Of a stretch of 17,986 nucleotides of DNA, positions 1-7,806 are shown one piece after another. The translations under genes and the position numbers were made by a program. The notes beneath the pieces are model-generated. The model was not told the DNA's origin and made no database searches. It saw only the letters and a list, made by a program, of their open reading frames with translations. The DNA comes from Thermacetogenium sp. UBA5472 (lineage in GTDB: Bacteria; Bacillota; DSM-12270; Thermacetogeniales; Thermacetogeniaceae), in the NCBI GenBank assembly GCA_002426495.1, contig DIQC01000095.1, forward strand, positions 1 to 17,986. The letters run 5' to 3'. Within the stretch, counting starts at the first letter, position 1, and every line of letters begins with the position of its first letter.

Positions 1-3
1 TAA

Positions 4-1296
4 CTAATTGTTCTCGTTTGGGCTTTTCCAGATGTTCCTACAAGTCGTTTCCTTAACGAATAATATGAAAACTGTACTGATAAGAACTGCAATGAAAGGG
101 TACATAAAAGAATTCTGGTAAACGGTAACAAGCGGTATGGTGCTTGCTGCCTGGTCAAGATAGGCTCCCATCAGCGCTGGTAAAACAGCTGCTCCCAGAA
201 AGCCACCGGTATTTACGACAGCAGTCGAAGTTCCGGCTGTCTGCGGATGGTTGACTTCTTTTACTGCGGCAAATGTAAGGAAGTATGTTCCGGCACAGAA
301 TCCCATAGTGAAAAGAAGGGGATAGAGAATATTTAGTGGGGGTTTGCCTCCATTGTAAAATACAAGTATTCCCCAGGTTGCCAGATAGAGTAGCCCAAAA
401 ATTAACATTGGTTTTTTCCTGCTATGAATTCGGTCAGAGAATACGCCGATTAAAAAGCTTCCCAACATAAATCCGATTGTGGAAACTAGTGTATAGTTAG
501 CTGCTCCTTCTTTAGAAATGCCATAGATATCTGTTAGGTATGAAATCCCCCAGGTGCCTGAGAAACAGATATAGGAGCCCATAAACCCTGTGATAATAAT
601 AACGGCTGGCCAAGTTTTCCAGTTTTTAAGAGCTTGTATAACAGATGCCCAAGGAGAAGGCGTTTCAGGTTTGACCTTCTGCTCTGTGCTCTGTTGCATT
701 TTGTCGGTGTTAAGTTCGCTGGGATGGTCACGAATAATAACGTAACAGAAGATCGCAACGATTAAGGTAACAAGTCCGATGGAAATAAATGTATATCTCC
801 ATGTGAATGCTGCAACCATCAAAGCTAGGGGGGTTTGTGCCATAACACTACCCAGATTACCGACTAAAGAAGTGAGCCCTGTCATGGAGCCAAACCGTTG
901 TGGGGGAAACCATTCGGAAAGAATTTTTAAGATACAGATAAAAGTTACCGAAACTCCAAGCCCCACAAGAGTTCGCCCTAAAAAAGCATATTCTACTCCT
1001 GGTGCCAGTCCGAAAATGACGGAACCAATTCCCGCTAGCAGGGTGCCGTAGGTCACAGTTTTTCTTGCACCCAGTGTATCAGCAAGGATCCCAGCGGGGA
1101 TCTGCATGACCATGTATGCATAAAAGTAGGCAGCGCCTATATTAGCGAATGTGGCTGATGATATGCCGAAGGTTTGTACCAAATCATCTTTCACAACTCC
1201 TGCTGCCATTCTGTGGAAAAATACCACAATATAAGCTACTGCCATTACTGCCCAGATAAGCCATCGATAGTTCTGTTTAATAAACTGCTTATTCAA
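4..1296 (-). CDS. MFS transporter (12-TM type)
   Basis: Major facilitator superfamily permease of 430 residues, a usual length for a 12-helix member acting in the cytoplasmic membrane. The protein is strongly hydrophobic. It shows the MFS loop 2-3 signature (GILADTLGARK, about residues 69-79), two six-helix halves and a hydrophilic central loop near residues 192-218. The start is a TTG at 1294-1296: on the minus strand it is preceded at proper spacing by AAGGAAGGGG, and the protein begins with a typical charged stretch before the first helix. The gene is divergent from the catabolic block and shares the 1297-1602 region with it. It therefore probably moves a substrate, product or intermediate of that pathway, such as an organic acid or amide. 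The substrate cannot be read from the sequence. Family assignment is firm; pathway membership is inferred from position. Confidence 0.9.
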   Translation of the reverse strand: MNKQFIKQNYRWLIWAVMAVAYIVVFFHRMAAGVVKDDLVQTFGISSATFANIGAAYFYAYMVMQIPAGILADTLGARKTVTYGTLLAGIGSVIFGLAPGVEYAFLGRTLVGLGVSVTFICILKILSEWFPPQRFGSMTGLTSLVGNLGSVMAQTPLALMVAAFTWRYTFISIGLVTLIVAIFCYVIIRDHPSELNTDKMQQSTEQKVKPETPSPWASVIQALKNWKTWPAVIIITGFMGSYICFSGTWGISYLTDIYGISKEGAANYTLVSTIGFMLGSFLIGVFSDRIHSRKKPMLIFGLLYLATWGILVFYNGGKPPLNILYPLLFTMGFCAGTYFLTFAAVKEVNHPQTAGTSTAVVNTGGFLGAAVLPALMGAYLDQAASTIPLVTVYQNSFMYPFIAVLISTVFILFVKETTCRNIWKSPNENN

Positions 1297-1417
1297 TTAG
1301 GATTCCCCTTCCTTTTCATCGCCGATACAACGACAAATGACAATAAAAATTGCTTTCATTGTCTAATGTAGTCAAAATGTAAGAGTTGTGTCAAATAAAG
1401 ATTATACTTGATGTTTT

Positions 1418-1446
1418 GTAATAAGTACATGAAAGCCCTATGTCAA
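1418..1446 (-). promoter_or_regulatory. Candidate sigma-70-type promoter for the MFS gene
   Basis: On the minus strand a perfect TTGACA (1441-1446) is followed after 17 bases by TATTAC (1418-1423), giving a leader of about 115 bases to the TTG start of the transporter. A second TTGACA lies closer at 1389-1394, with a weaker TACATT 18 bases on. A free-standing TATAAT lies at 1401-1406 without a good -35. At least one promoter for the leftward gene is well supported by eye; which one is used is not known. Confidence 0.45.
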
Positions 1447-1542
1447 TTTCAGAGGAAATCACCACTTTGTAAGGGTGTTATAGTGCTTCTCCAAAATCGC
1501 AGTTGAGTTCTTGTAAAGATGCCATAAAGGTAACGTTTTTGT

Positions 1543-1554
1543 AATTCTAGAATT
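1543..1554. promoter_or_regulatory. 12-bp perfect palindrome, candidate operator
   Basis: AATTCTAGAATT is a perfect palindrome 48 bases upstream of the DUF2877 start, in the divergent region between the transporter and the catabolic genes. That is a typical place for a dimeric regulator to bind. The rest of 1297-1602 holds the leftward promoter elements; I could not find a convincing -35/-10 pair for the rightward genes. AT-rich palindromes of this size can also occur by chance. Confidence 0.3.
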
Positions 1555-1602
1555 GAGATCACTAGAGAACACTAATAGAAAAGGGATGAGGTCATAACAT
1601 TT

Positions 1603-2577
1603 ATGAATCCATTTATCTGTAAGGCTCAGATAGCGGGCTCACGAATTAATGCACTACTTAACATATTAAGAAGTGAACCTTATATAGGGCAAAAGGCAAG
1701 GGTTCATAGTGTTTTCCACAGAGTTGTGAACATCGAATATGATGGTGAGCTTTTATCTTTGGTATGTGAACGCTTGGGTAACGATAGAAATTACTTGGTG
1801 GTTAAATTACCAGCCAATCTCAATTTTTTTGCTATAGGTTTGGAGCGAGGGATGGATGTAACTGTTGCGGGGAACATTTTGAAAATCGATAAAGTGTTGT
1901 TTGTTGACTGCGACAAGGTGATGATTTGGTTGGGTAGGTGCCTGTCAGATTTAACCTGGAAAGGGGATGGTTTATCAGGGGCGAATGTTTATGCCTTCCA
2001 GAATGCTTTATGCTGCTGGGGAGCAAAAAGTGGTTTGGTAAAGCTGATTGCGAGTCATGATCATCCGTTGACTGAAAAAATTCAATTACTGTCAAAAGTG
2101 ATTTATGCGAACAAAAAGGATGATTTACATGAGGTCGTATCTGGGTTGCTAGGATATGGCCCAGGGCTTACTCCCAGTGGAGATGATTTCTTGCATGGAT
2201 TTGTAGCCGCAGCCAGTACCGGTCTAGATTACCATGATTTAATCGATGAATTATACGGATCAATTAATAGTAACTTGAAAGCTACAAACGAAATTAGTTC
2301 CTCTTTTCTAAGAAAGGCTATGGCGGGCTGTTTTCACGAGTATCTACAAGAAACGATTCATGCGGTTACCAGGGGAGGCATTGAAGATGTTACTGCTGCT
2401 GTTCGTACCCTGATTACTTTAGGTGCGACTTCAGGGACAGATATTGCCGTGGGTATCTATCTGGGATTCTATATGCAGCTAATAAGATACAGATATGAGG
2501 GCAATAAGATTTTGAACTTTAACAATGGTAAGGGAGAGAGGATTATAGATGTTTGCAAAAACTATAGTACGAACTAA
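1603..2577 (+). CDS. DUF2877 protein, AllH-like subunit of a ureido-acid carbamoyltransferase
   Basis: Protein of 324 residues of the DUF2877 family, which includes E. coli YlbF/AllH. The family hallmark GPGLTPSGDDFLHG is at residues 186-199, and a second conserved glycine-rich stretch (TSGTDIAVG) is near residue 277. In E. coli this family is tied with FdrA and YlbE to oxamate carbamoyltransferase, which converts oxalurate plus phosphate to oxamate and carbamoyl phosphate. The ATG at 1603 has an upstream AGGGATGAGG at somewhat long spacing. The 3' end overlaps the FdrA start by 29 bases, so the two are probably translationally coupled. It is the first gene of the rightward block; in E. coli the order is fdrA, ylbE, ylbF. 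Family is secure; the exact substrate of the complex here may not be oxalurate. Confidence 0.85.
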   Translation: MNPFICKAQIAGSRINALLNILRSEPYIGQKARVHSVFHRVVNIEYDGELLSLVCERLGNDRNYLVVKLPANLNFFAIGLERGMDVTVAGNILKIDKVLFVDCDKVMIWLGRCLSDLTWKGDGLSGANVYAFQNALCCWGAKSGLVKLIASHDHPLTEKIQLLSKVIYANKKDDLHEVVSGLLGYGPGLTPSGDDFLHGFVAAASTGLDYHDLIDELYGSINSNLKATNEISSSFLRKAMAGCFHEYLQETIHAVTRGGIEDVTAAVRTLITLGATSGTDIAVGIYLGFYMQLIRYRYEGNKILNFNNGKGERIIDVCKNYSTN

Positions 2578-4099
2578 TGCATATTATGATTCCATTACAT
2601 TGATGAGCTTGACTAGTCAAGTTTCAGAGATGGCAGGGGTACAAGATATTATGGTGGGGATGGGAACTGATCTGAATAAAGAGTCCCTCGCCCGTTTGGA
2701 TTTGCTGACTGAAGAAGCAAATGCTTCATCTCCGAATGATCTTCTGATCGGGGTTTGTGTAATTGATGAAGAGACATTGGATGCTGTATTAGAAGAAACA
2801 GATAGTATTTTAGCTGCTAAAAAAGGACCATCTAAGAGCAATGTTAGTGAGGATGAACAACCGCGCAGTATTGAAAAAGCATGTCAGCTGAGCCCAGGCT
2901 ACAATATGGCTGTCATATCTGTTCCCGGGGTTTATGCCGCACGGGAAGCGCGCCAGGCCTTGCGGCAGGGAATGCATGTTTTTCTTTTTAGCGATAATGT
3001 CAGTGTCGAAGATGAAATATTGCTGAAAAAGACTGCATCTGCCGAGGACAGACTGATGATGGGGCCAGACTGTGGCACATCGATTATTAATGGTGTTCCT
3101 TTGGGTTTTGCGAATCGCGTTCGTCGTGGGTCAATCGGCATTGTTGGAGCCTCAGGTACTGGTATCCAACAAGTATCTACTCTGATTGATTGTCTGGGCG
3201 AAGGAATCAGCCAGGCAATAGGTACAGGTGGACGAGATTTATCGGATAAAGTTGGCGGTTTGACAACACTAACAGCCTTAGAGCTCTTGACGGCAGATGA
3301 TTCAACTAAAATTATTGTTTTAATATCCAAGCCTCCTGCACAAGCTGTGGTAGGGAAAATAATAGCCAAGGCAAAATTGATAAATAAGCCTGTTGTTATA
3401 TGCTTCTTGGGCAATAAGACGCCTTTAGAATCTGTTTCTAATAATATTACTATTTGCAATAATCTTGAAGAGGCAGCGATACAGGCTGTTGGTTTAGCCA
3501 GCGGTAGCAATAACATAACCCTTCCGGATGAGGACGCTTGCGGTTTTATCAAAACTGCAAACAGTCAATTGAAAGACAGTCAAAGGTATGTAAGAGCACT
3601 TTTTGGCGGTGGGACTCTTTGTGAAGAGTCTATGATGGTTTTCCGAAATCTGGGTATATCCTACTTTTCCAATGTCCCCTCAGTGAAAACGGAAGCTCTT
3701 GCCGATGTGGAAGAAAGCAAAGAAAATACATTTTTAGATATGGGTGAAGATCACTTCACGAGGGGAAGACCTCATCCTATGTTGGAACCCAGTCTTAGAG
3801 TACCGCGATTACTTAAGGAGGCAGCGGATCCTGAAGTAGCGGTGATCCTGTTTGATGTTATTCTGGGCCATGGATCTCACAGCGACCCTGCGGGGGTAAT
3901 GGCTGCGGCAGTTAAACAGGCTAAAGAAGCGGCTGCCAAGGATGGAAGACAGTTGTCCTTTGTGGCATCCTTAGTTGGTACTCAAGCTGATCCCCAAAAT
4001 TTCGACCAGCAAAAACGTATTCTTGAGCAAGAAGGGGTCTTTGTCTGCGTTAGTAATTATCGCGCAGCCAATCTTACAGCAAACTTATTGAAAAAGTAA
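2549..4099 (+). CDS. fdrA: FdrA family protein (AllF-like), acyl-CoA-synthetase-fold subunit of carbamoyltransferase
   Basis: FdrA homologue of 516 residues, close to the E. coli protein. It has the succinyl-CoA-synthetase-alpha-like architecture: GPDCGTSIINGVPLGF (172-187), the nucleotide/phosphate loop GIVGASGTG (197-205), GTGGRDLSDKVGG (225-237) and a C-terminal ligase-like domain with ILFDVILGHGSHSDP. FdrA, DUF1116 and DUF2877 are the three proteins associated with oxamate carbamoyltransferase in E. coli, a phosphorolytic step that conserves energy as carbamoyl phosphate. The ATG at 2549 lies inside the end of the DUF2877 gene, with AGAGG seven bases upstream. The DUF1116 gene follows after 25 bases. 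The same fold and gene trio argue for transfer of a carbamoyl group from a ureido acid to phosphate. The actual donor is inferred from context and remains open. Confidence 0.9.
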   Translation: MFAKTIVRTNAYYDSITLMSLTSQVSEMAGVQDIMVGMGTDLNKESLARLDLLTEEANASSPNDLLIGVCVIDEETLDAVLEETDSILAAKKGPSKSNVSEDEQPRSIEKACQLSPGYNMAVISVPGVYAAREARQALRQGMHVFLFSDNVSVEDEILLKKTASAEDRLMMGPDCGTSIINGVPLGFANRVRRGSIGIVGASGTGIQQVSTLIDCLGEGISQAIGTGGRDLSDKVGGLTTLTALELLTADDSTKIIVLISKPPAQAVVGKIIAKAKLINKPVVICFLGNKTPLESVSNNITICNNLEEAAIQAVGLASGSNNITLPDEDACGFIKTANSQLKDSQRYVRALFGGGTLCEESMMVFRNLGISYFSNVPSVKTEALADVEESKENTFLDMGEDHFTRGRPHPMLEPSLRVPRLLKEAADPEVAVILFDVILGHGSHSDPAGVMAAAVKQAKEAAAKDGRQLSFVASLVGTQADPQNFDQQKRILEQEGVFVCVSNYRAANLTANLLKK

Positions 4100-4124
4100 C
4101 AAAGAGAGAGGAGATGATTTTGCC

Positions 4125-5546
4125 ATGGATGTTAATAACATATTTGAACAAGATTTAAAAATAGTTAACCTTGGTAATGCTGGTTTCGCTGCTGAGTTAA
4201 AGGATTTGGGGGTTGAGGTGACTCACTTAGATTGGGAGCCGCCAAGTAGGGGTCACGTTGAGCTGATCGATGCCCTTGAGGCATTAAGCTATAGAGATGA
4301 CATTGATGAGGCGAATAAAGAAGCAATTGAGCGCTATTCTTCCTCCGCACCTGTATTGATAGACGTTGGCCGGGCGATTGATGTTATCCCAGGGCTCAGC
4401 CGAGACACCTATCTTCATTCAGGGCCTCCGGTGGCTTGGGAAAACATGGCGGGGCCCATGAAAGGTGCTGTGATCGGTGCTCTAATGTATGAAGGCAGGG
4501 CGGATAATCCGGATGAAGCCGAAGCATTAGCGAAAAGTGGAGAGATTGAGTTCAGCCCCTGTCATGAACACAATGCCGTAGGGCCGATGGCGGGTCTCAT
4601 ATCCCCGTCGATGCCAGTCTTTATTCTAGAAAATAAAAAATATGGCAATTATGCTTATTGCACATTCAATGAAGGGCTCGGGAAGGTCCTGCGATTTGGC
4701 GCATACAGCGAGGAAGTTCTGGAACGTCTGAAATGGATTGAAAATGTTCTGGCTCCTGGCTTAAAAAGGGCAATTGCTCTAACTGATGGCATTGATATGA
4801 GATCGATCATAGCACAGGCTCTCCACATGGGTGATGAGGTTCATAATCGTAATAAAGCTGCAACTTCTTTATTTATACGGATCATTGTCCCATATCTGGT
4901 CAAGGCTGACATTCCAAATGATGAGTTGGTAGAAATCGTTGAGTTTATAAGCAGCAATGACCATTTTTTCCTTAATCTTTCGATGCCTACCTGTAAGGCG
5001 ATGCTTGATGCCGCAAATGGGGTTAAGGGTAGTACTGTAGTGACAACAATGAGTCGTAATGGGACGGAATTCGGTATTCGTGTTAGTGGTCTCGGGGATC
5101 AGTGGTTTACCGGGCCTGCCGAGATGGTCAAAGGTCTGTATTTTCCAGGTTACAGCGAAGATGATGCAAACCCGGACATCGGGGATAGCGCTATAACAGA
5201 GACTGCTGGAATCGGCTGTTTTGCTATGGCAGCTGCTTTACCTATTGTACAGTTTGTCGGTGGTACTCCCCAGGATGCTCTGCAGTACACCCAGCAGATG
5301 TATGAGGTTACAATAACTGATAACAACATGTATTCCATACCGTTCTTTGATTTCAGAGGCACACCTACTGGTATTGATGTGCGAAAGGTGATTGAGAAGA
5401 ATATATTACCTCGGATTAATACCGGTATTGCTCATCGGGAGGCTGGAATTGGTCAGATAGGTGCAGGACTGGTTAGCCCGCCGTGGGAGTGTTTTGCTAA
5501 AGCGATAGTGGCATTAGCAAAAGAATATGGTAACAAAACAGACTGA
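4125..5546 (+). CDS. DUF1116 protein (YlbE/AllG-like), carbamoyltransferase subunit
   Basis: Protein of 473 residues of the DUF1116 family, homologous to E. coli YlbE/AllG. Recognisable conserved stretches are LDWEPPSRG (35-43), GRAIDVIPG (82-90), SPCHEHNAVGPMAG (144-157) and HMGDEVHNRNKA (234-245). It is the third member of the FdrA-DUF1116-DUF2877 set, expected to form a complex that phosphorolyses a carbamoylated amide to carbamoyl phosphate. The ATG at 4125 follows GAGAGGAG with an 11-base spacer; other nearby ATGs are out of frame. It is separated by 64 bases from the cyclase-family gene, which keeps the same orientation. Family assignment is firm. That it works in an allantoin pathway is unlikely here, because no allantoinase, allantoate amidohydrolase or ureidoglycolate dehydrogenase is nearby. 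Confidence 0.88.
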   Translation: MDVNNIFEQDLKIVNLGNAGFAAELKDLGVEVTHLDWEPPSRGHVELIDALEALSYRDDIDEANKEAIERYSSSAPVLIDVGRAIDVIPGLSRDTYLHSGPPVAWENMAGPMKGAVIGALMYEGRADNPDEAEALAKSGEIEFSPCHEHNAVGPMAGLISPSMPVFILENKKYGNYAYCTFNEGLGKVLRFGAYSEEVLERLKWIENVLAPGLKRAIALTDGIDMRSIIAQALHMGDEVHNRNKAATSLFIRIIVPYLVKADIPNDELVEIVEFISSNDHFFLNLSMPTCKAMLDAANGVKGSTVVTTMSRNGTEFGIRVSGLGDQWFTGPAEMVKGLYFPGYSEDDANPDIGDSAITETAGIGCFAMAAALPIVQFVGGTPQDALQYTQQMYEVTITDNNMYSIPFFDFRGTPTGIDVRKVIEKNILPRINTGIAHREAGIGQIGAGLVSPPWECFAKAIVALAKEYGNKTD

Positions 5547-5610
5547 TATAAAATTGCTGTTTGTTATTTAACAAGAAGCTGTATCAAAAACTAATTAGGA
5601 GGAATCAGAG

Positions 5611-6393
5611 ATGCTTAAGAATTGGGAAAATGTAAAAATGTATGACTTGACACAACCTTTGAGCCATTTAACACCACCTTGGCCGACCTATGAGCCACTG
5701 CAGATTAAATTTTTTAAACGGCTTTGTCCAAATGGTGCTAACGGTCAAGTAGTTACTCATTCAAATCATGTAGGAACTCATTTGGATGGGCAGATGCATT
5801 TTTGTACCTATGGTCAAGATATTGCAAGTTTACCGCTAGATTATTTAGTAGGCCCCGGTGTGGTTGTTGATCTCAGTGATATTGCCGAAGACTATGGTGT
5901 TTATACCCCGAAAGATATCACTGATCGGGTGGAGGTCAAAGAGGGAGATATTCTGATTATTAATACAGGATACCATCGTTACGCCTGGGATCAGCCCGAG
6001 GCTGATGAAGTACGGTATATGGTAAAACATCCAGGTCCGACACGAGAGTTTGCTGATTGGTGTCAAAAAATGAAAATCAAATGGATAGGGGTTGATTGTG
6101 GCTCCGCGGATCACCCCATGAATACAAAAATTAGGGAATGGGCACCTGTTCAAGCTAAGGAATGTGATGCGTTCATGCGCAACAAATATGGAAAATCTAT
6201 GGATGAGGTATTGCCTGGCGCAGATTATCAGGTTATGCATATAGCTCTGTTTCCCGACAATATCCTTCATGCCGAGAACCTGGGAGGTGATATTGATCAG
6301 ATTTTAGGGAGACGTCTCATCATTGGGTGTTTCCCCTGGCGGTTCGTAGGAGGCGAGTCATCGATTTGCAGAATAGTTGCCTTTGATGAGTAG
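5611..6393 (+). CDS. Metal-dependent cyclase-family hydrolase (kynurenine formamidase/isatin hydrolase type)
   Basis: Protein of 260 residues with the metal-binding signature of the cyclase family (PF04199): HVGTHLDGQMHF at 53-64, supplying H53, H57, D59 and H63. The usual small residue-proline before the last His is replaced by Gly-Gln. Further conserved parts are VDCGSADHPM (161-170) and HAENLGG (220-226). Characterised relatives hydrolyse cyclic or linear amides, such as isatin and N-formylkynurenine, with Mn or Zn. It is a cytosolic protein with no signal peptide. The start is set by a textbook AGGAGG at eight bases. Placed directly after the carbamoyltransferase genes and before a CodA-like deaminase, it is the best candidate for the step that opens a heterocycle (barbiturate, parabanate or similar) to the ureido acid that FdrA/DUF1116/DUF2877 would then split. 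The family call is firm; the ring-opening role is inferred. Confidence 0.88.
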   Translation: MLKNWENVKMYDLTQPLSHLTPPWPTYEPLQIKFFKRLCPNGANGQVVTHSNHVGTHLDGQMHFCTYGQDIASLPLDYLVGPGVVVDLSDIAEDYGVYTPKDITDRVEVKEGDILIINTGYHRYAWDQPEADEVRYMVKHPGPTREFADWCQKMKIKWIGVDCGSADHPMNTKIREWAPVQAKECDAFMRNKYGKSMDEVLPGADYQVMHIALFPDNILHAENLGGDIDQILGRRLIIGCFPWRFVGGESSICRIVAFDE

Positions 6394-6434
6394 AATTGCA
6401 TTCATCCATTTTGGAGAAAGGGGAGTTTGCAGTG

Positions 6435-7667
6435 ATGGATTTGCTAATTAAAGATGCACTTATTGCTGGTACAGATACTATAGCAGACATAGGAATAAAA
6501 GACGGAAAAATCGTCTCAGTGGGGGAAACGATTGAAACAGCCACAGATAGCATAGATGCCGGAGGGAAACTAGTAAGTCCTGCTTTTATTGATCCACATA
6601 TTCACCTCGATAAAACTAACATTGTTGATGTTGTGCGTCCTAATGCTACTGGTACACTCACAGAGGCAATTGAGATTATCTGGGACAAAAAGGCACGTTA
6701 TACTATCGAAGATATTGTTGAACGAGCTGGAAAAACTATAAAAATGGCATGTTTAAATGGAACAACTAGAATACGCACCCATGTAGATGTTGACACGACC
6801 GGAAAGCTTGTTCCCTTGGAAGGAATAGTCGAAGCTCGGAAGATGTATGCTCCTATCATGGATGTGCAAATAGTAGCATTTCCTCAGGAGGGTATTTTAC
6901 AGGATCCCGGTACAGATAAGCTGATGTGGCAGGCCATGGATAATGGAGCAGATGTGGTCGGAGGAATGCCTGCAAACGAAAAAACACCTGTAGATAGCCA
7001 AAAACATGTTGATTTTGCCTTTGATTTAGCCAAAGAGTTTAATGCAGATATTGATATGCATGTTGATGAAACAGATGACCCCTTTTACCGCACTCTAGAA
7101 ATGGTTGCGGATGCGACTGTTTCTTGTGGATGGGAAGGGCGAGTCACAGTTGGGCATACATGTGCTTTAGCGGCCTATGATGATACATATGCAGATTATG
7201 TAATGGATAAAGTCAAAGCAGCCGAACTTAATGTCATTACTAATCCTGTAACAAACTTATTGTTGCAAGGTAGACAGGACAAGCAGCCGATTCGCAGAGG
7301 AATAACGAGGGTGAAAGAGCTGTTGGCCCGAGGTGTTAATATGTCTTTCGGACAGGACTGTGTTAGGGATACATTTTATCCTTTTGGAAAGGCAGATCTG
7401 CTAGAAGTAGCTTTAATTGTTGCACACGCAGCCCAGCTTAGTCTTCCAGAGGAGATTAACACTGTGTTCCAAATGATGACGACTAACGCCGCTCGGATTC
7501 TTCGCCTTGACGACTATGGCCTCACTACTGGGAGTAGAGCTGATCTGGTGGTTTTAGATTGCTCTAATATTGCTGATGCTATCAGAGTACAGCCTACGCG
7601 ATTGTTTGTAATTAAAAACGGGAAAATTGTAGCAAGAAATAAAGTAGAAAGTCAGCTGTATTTTTAA
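6435..7667 (+). CDS. Cytosine-deaminase-like amidohydrolase (CodA family)
   Basis: Amidohydrolase of 410 residues, close in length and layout to E. coli CodA. Visible metal and active-site residues are HIHLD (H55, H57), Q151 in FPQEG, HVDE (H209, E212), H241 in GHTCAL and the metal aspartate D308 in FGQDCVRD. CodA-type enzymes deaminate cytosine or related ring compounds. Here the residue after the metal aspartate, Asp314 in E. coli CodA and known to tune substrate choice, is Cys309, and the preceding His is Gln. The substrate may therefore be a different aminopyrimidine or lactam (isocytosine, creatinine, methylcytosine and others are possible). I chose the ATG at 6435 because AAAGGGGAG precedes it by nine bases and homologues start there; a TTG at 6396 would add 13 unlikely residues. 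It is in the same orientation as, and close to, the cyclase gene and the NCS1 permease. Confidence 0.87.
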   Translation: MDLLIKDALIAGTDTIADIGIKDGKIVSVGETIETATDSIDAGGKLVSPAFIDPHIHLDKTNIVDVVRPNATGTLTEAIEIIWDKKARYTIEDIVERAGKTIKMACLNGTTRIRTHVDVDTTGKLVPLEGIVEARKMYAPIMDVQIVAFPQEGILQDPGTDKLMWQAMDNGADVVGGMPANEKTPVDSQKHVDFAFDLAKEFNADIDMHVDETDDPFYRTLEMVADATVSCGWEGRVTVGHTCALAAYDDTYADYVMDKVKAAELNVITNPVTNLLLQGRQDKQPIRRGITRVKELLARGVNMSFGQDCVRDTFYPFGKADLLEVALIVAHAAQLSLPEEINTVFQMMTTNAARILRLDDYGLTTGSRADLVVLDCSNIADAIRVQPTRLFVIKNGKIVARNKVESQLYF

Positions 7668-7806
7668 CAGGTGATTCTGCGTGGTTAGCGGGTATTAAAT
7701 TCACTTTACTATATGCAGCTTAGCCTTAGCAATAAATGGTCATTGAAAGCTATTCCAAAAAATAAAAAATAATGAGCCAATTCTTTACTAAGGAGAGTGA
7801 CAAATT

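Noticed and set aside
2932..3552. 206-codon open frame on the minus strand
   Set aside because: It lies entirely inside fdrA, whose protein is clearly conserved, and its own translation shows no recognisable domain.
1603..5546. Reading the first genes as an ordinary allantoin/oxalurate operon
   Set aside because: No allantoinase, allantoate amidohydrolase, ureidoglycine or ureidoglycolate enzyme is present; the neighbours are a cyclase-family hydrolase, a CodA-like deaminase and a Mo-hydroxylase.
6435..7667. Creatinine breakdown (CodA-like creatinine deaminase plus NCS1 carrier) as the main pathway
   Set aside because: The ATP-dependent N-methylhydantoinase and N-carbamoylsarcosine genes expected for that route are absent, and it would not need the Mo-hydroxylase. 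Creatinine is kept only as an assay candidate.
7668..7806. TTGAAA (7743) with AATAAT (7768) as a promoter for the NCS1 permease
   Set aside because: The spacer is 19 bases and the -10 is a poor match in an A-rich stretch; I do not consider it supported.
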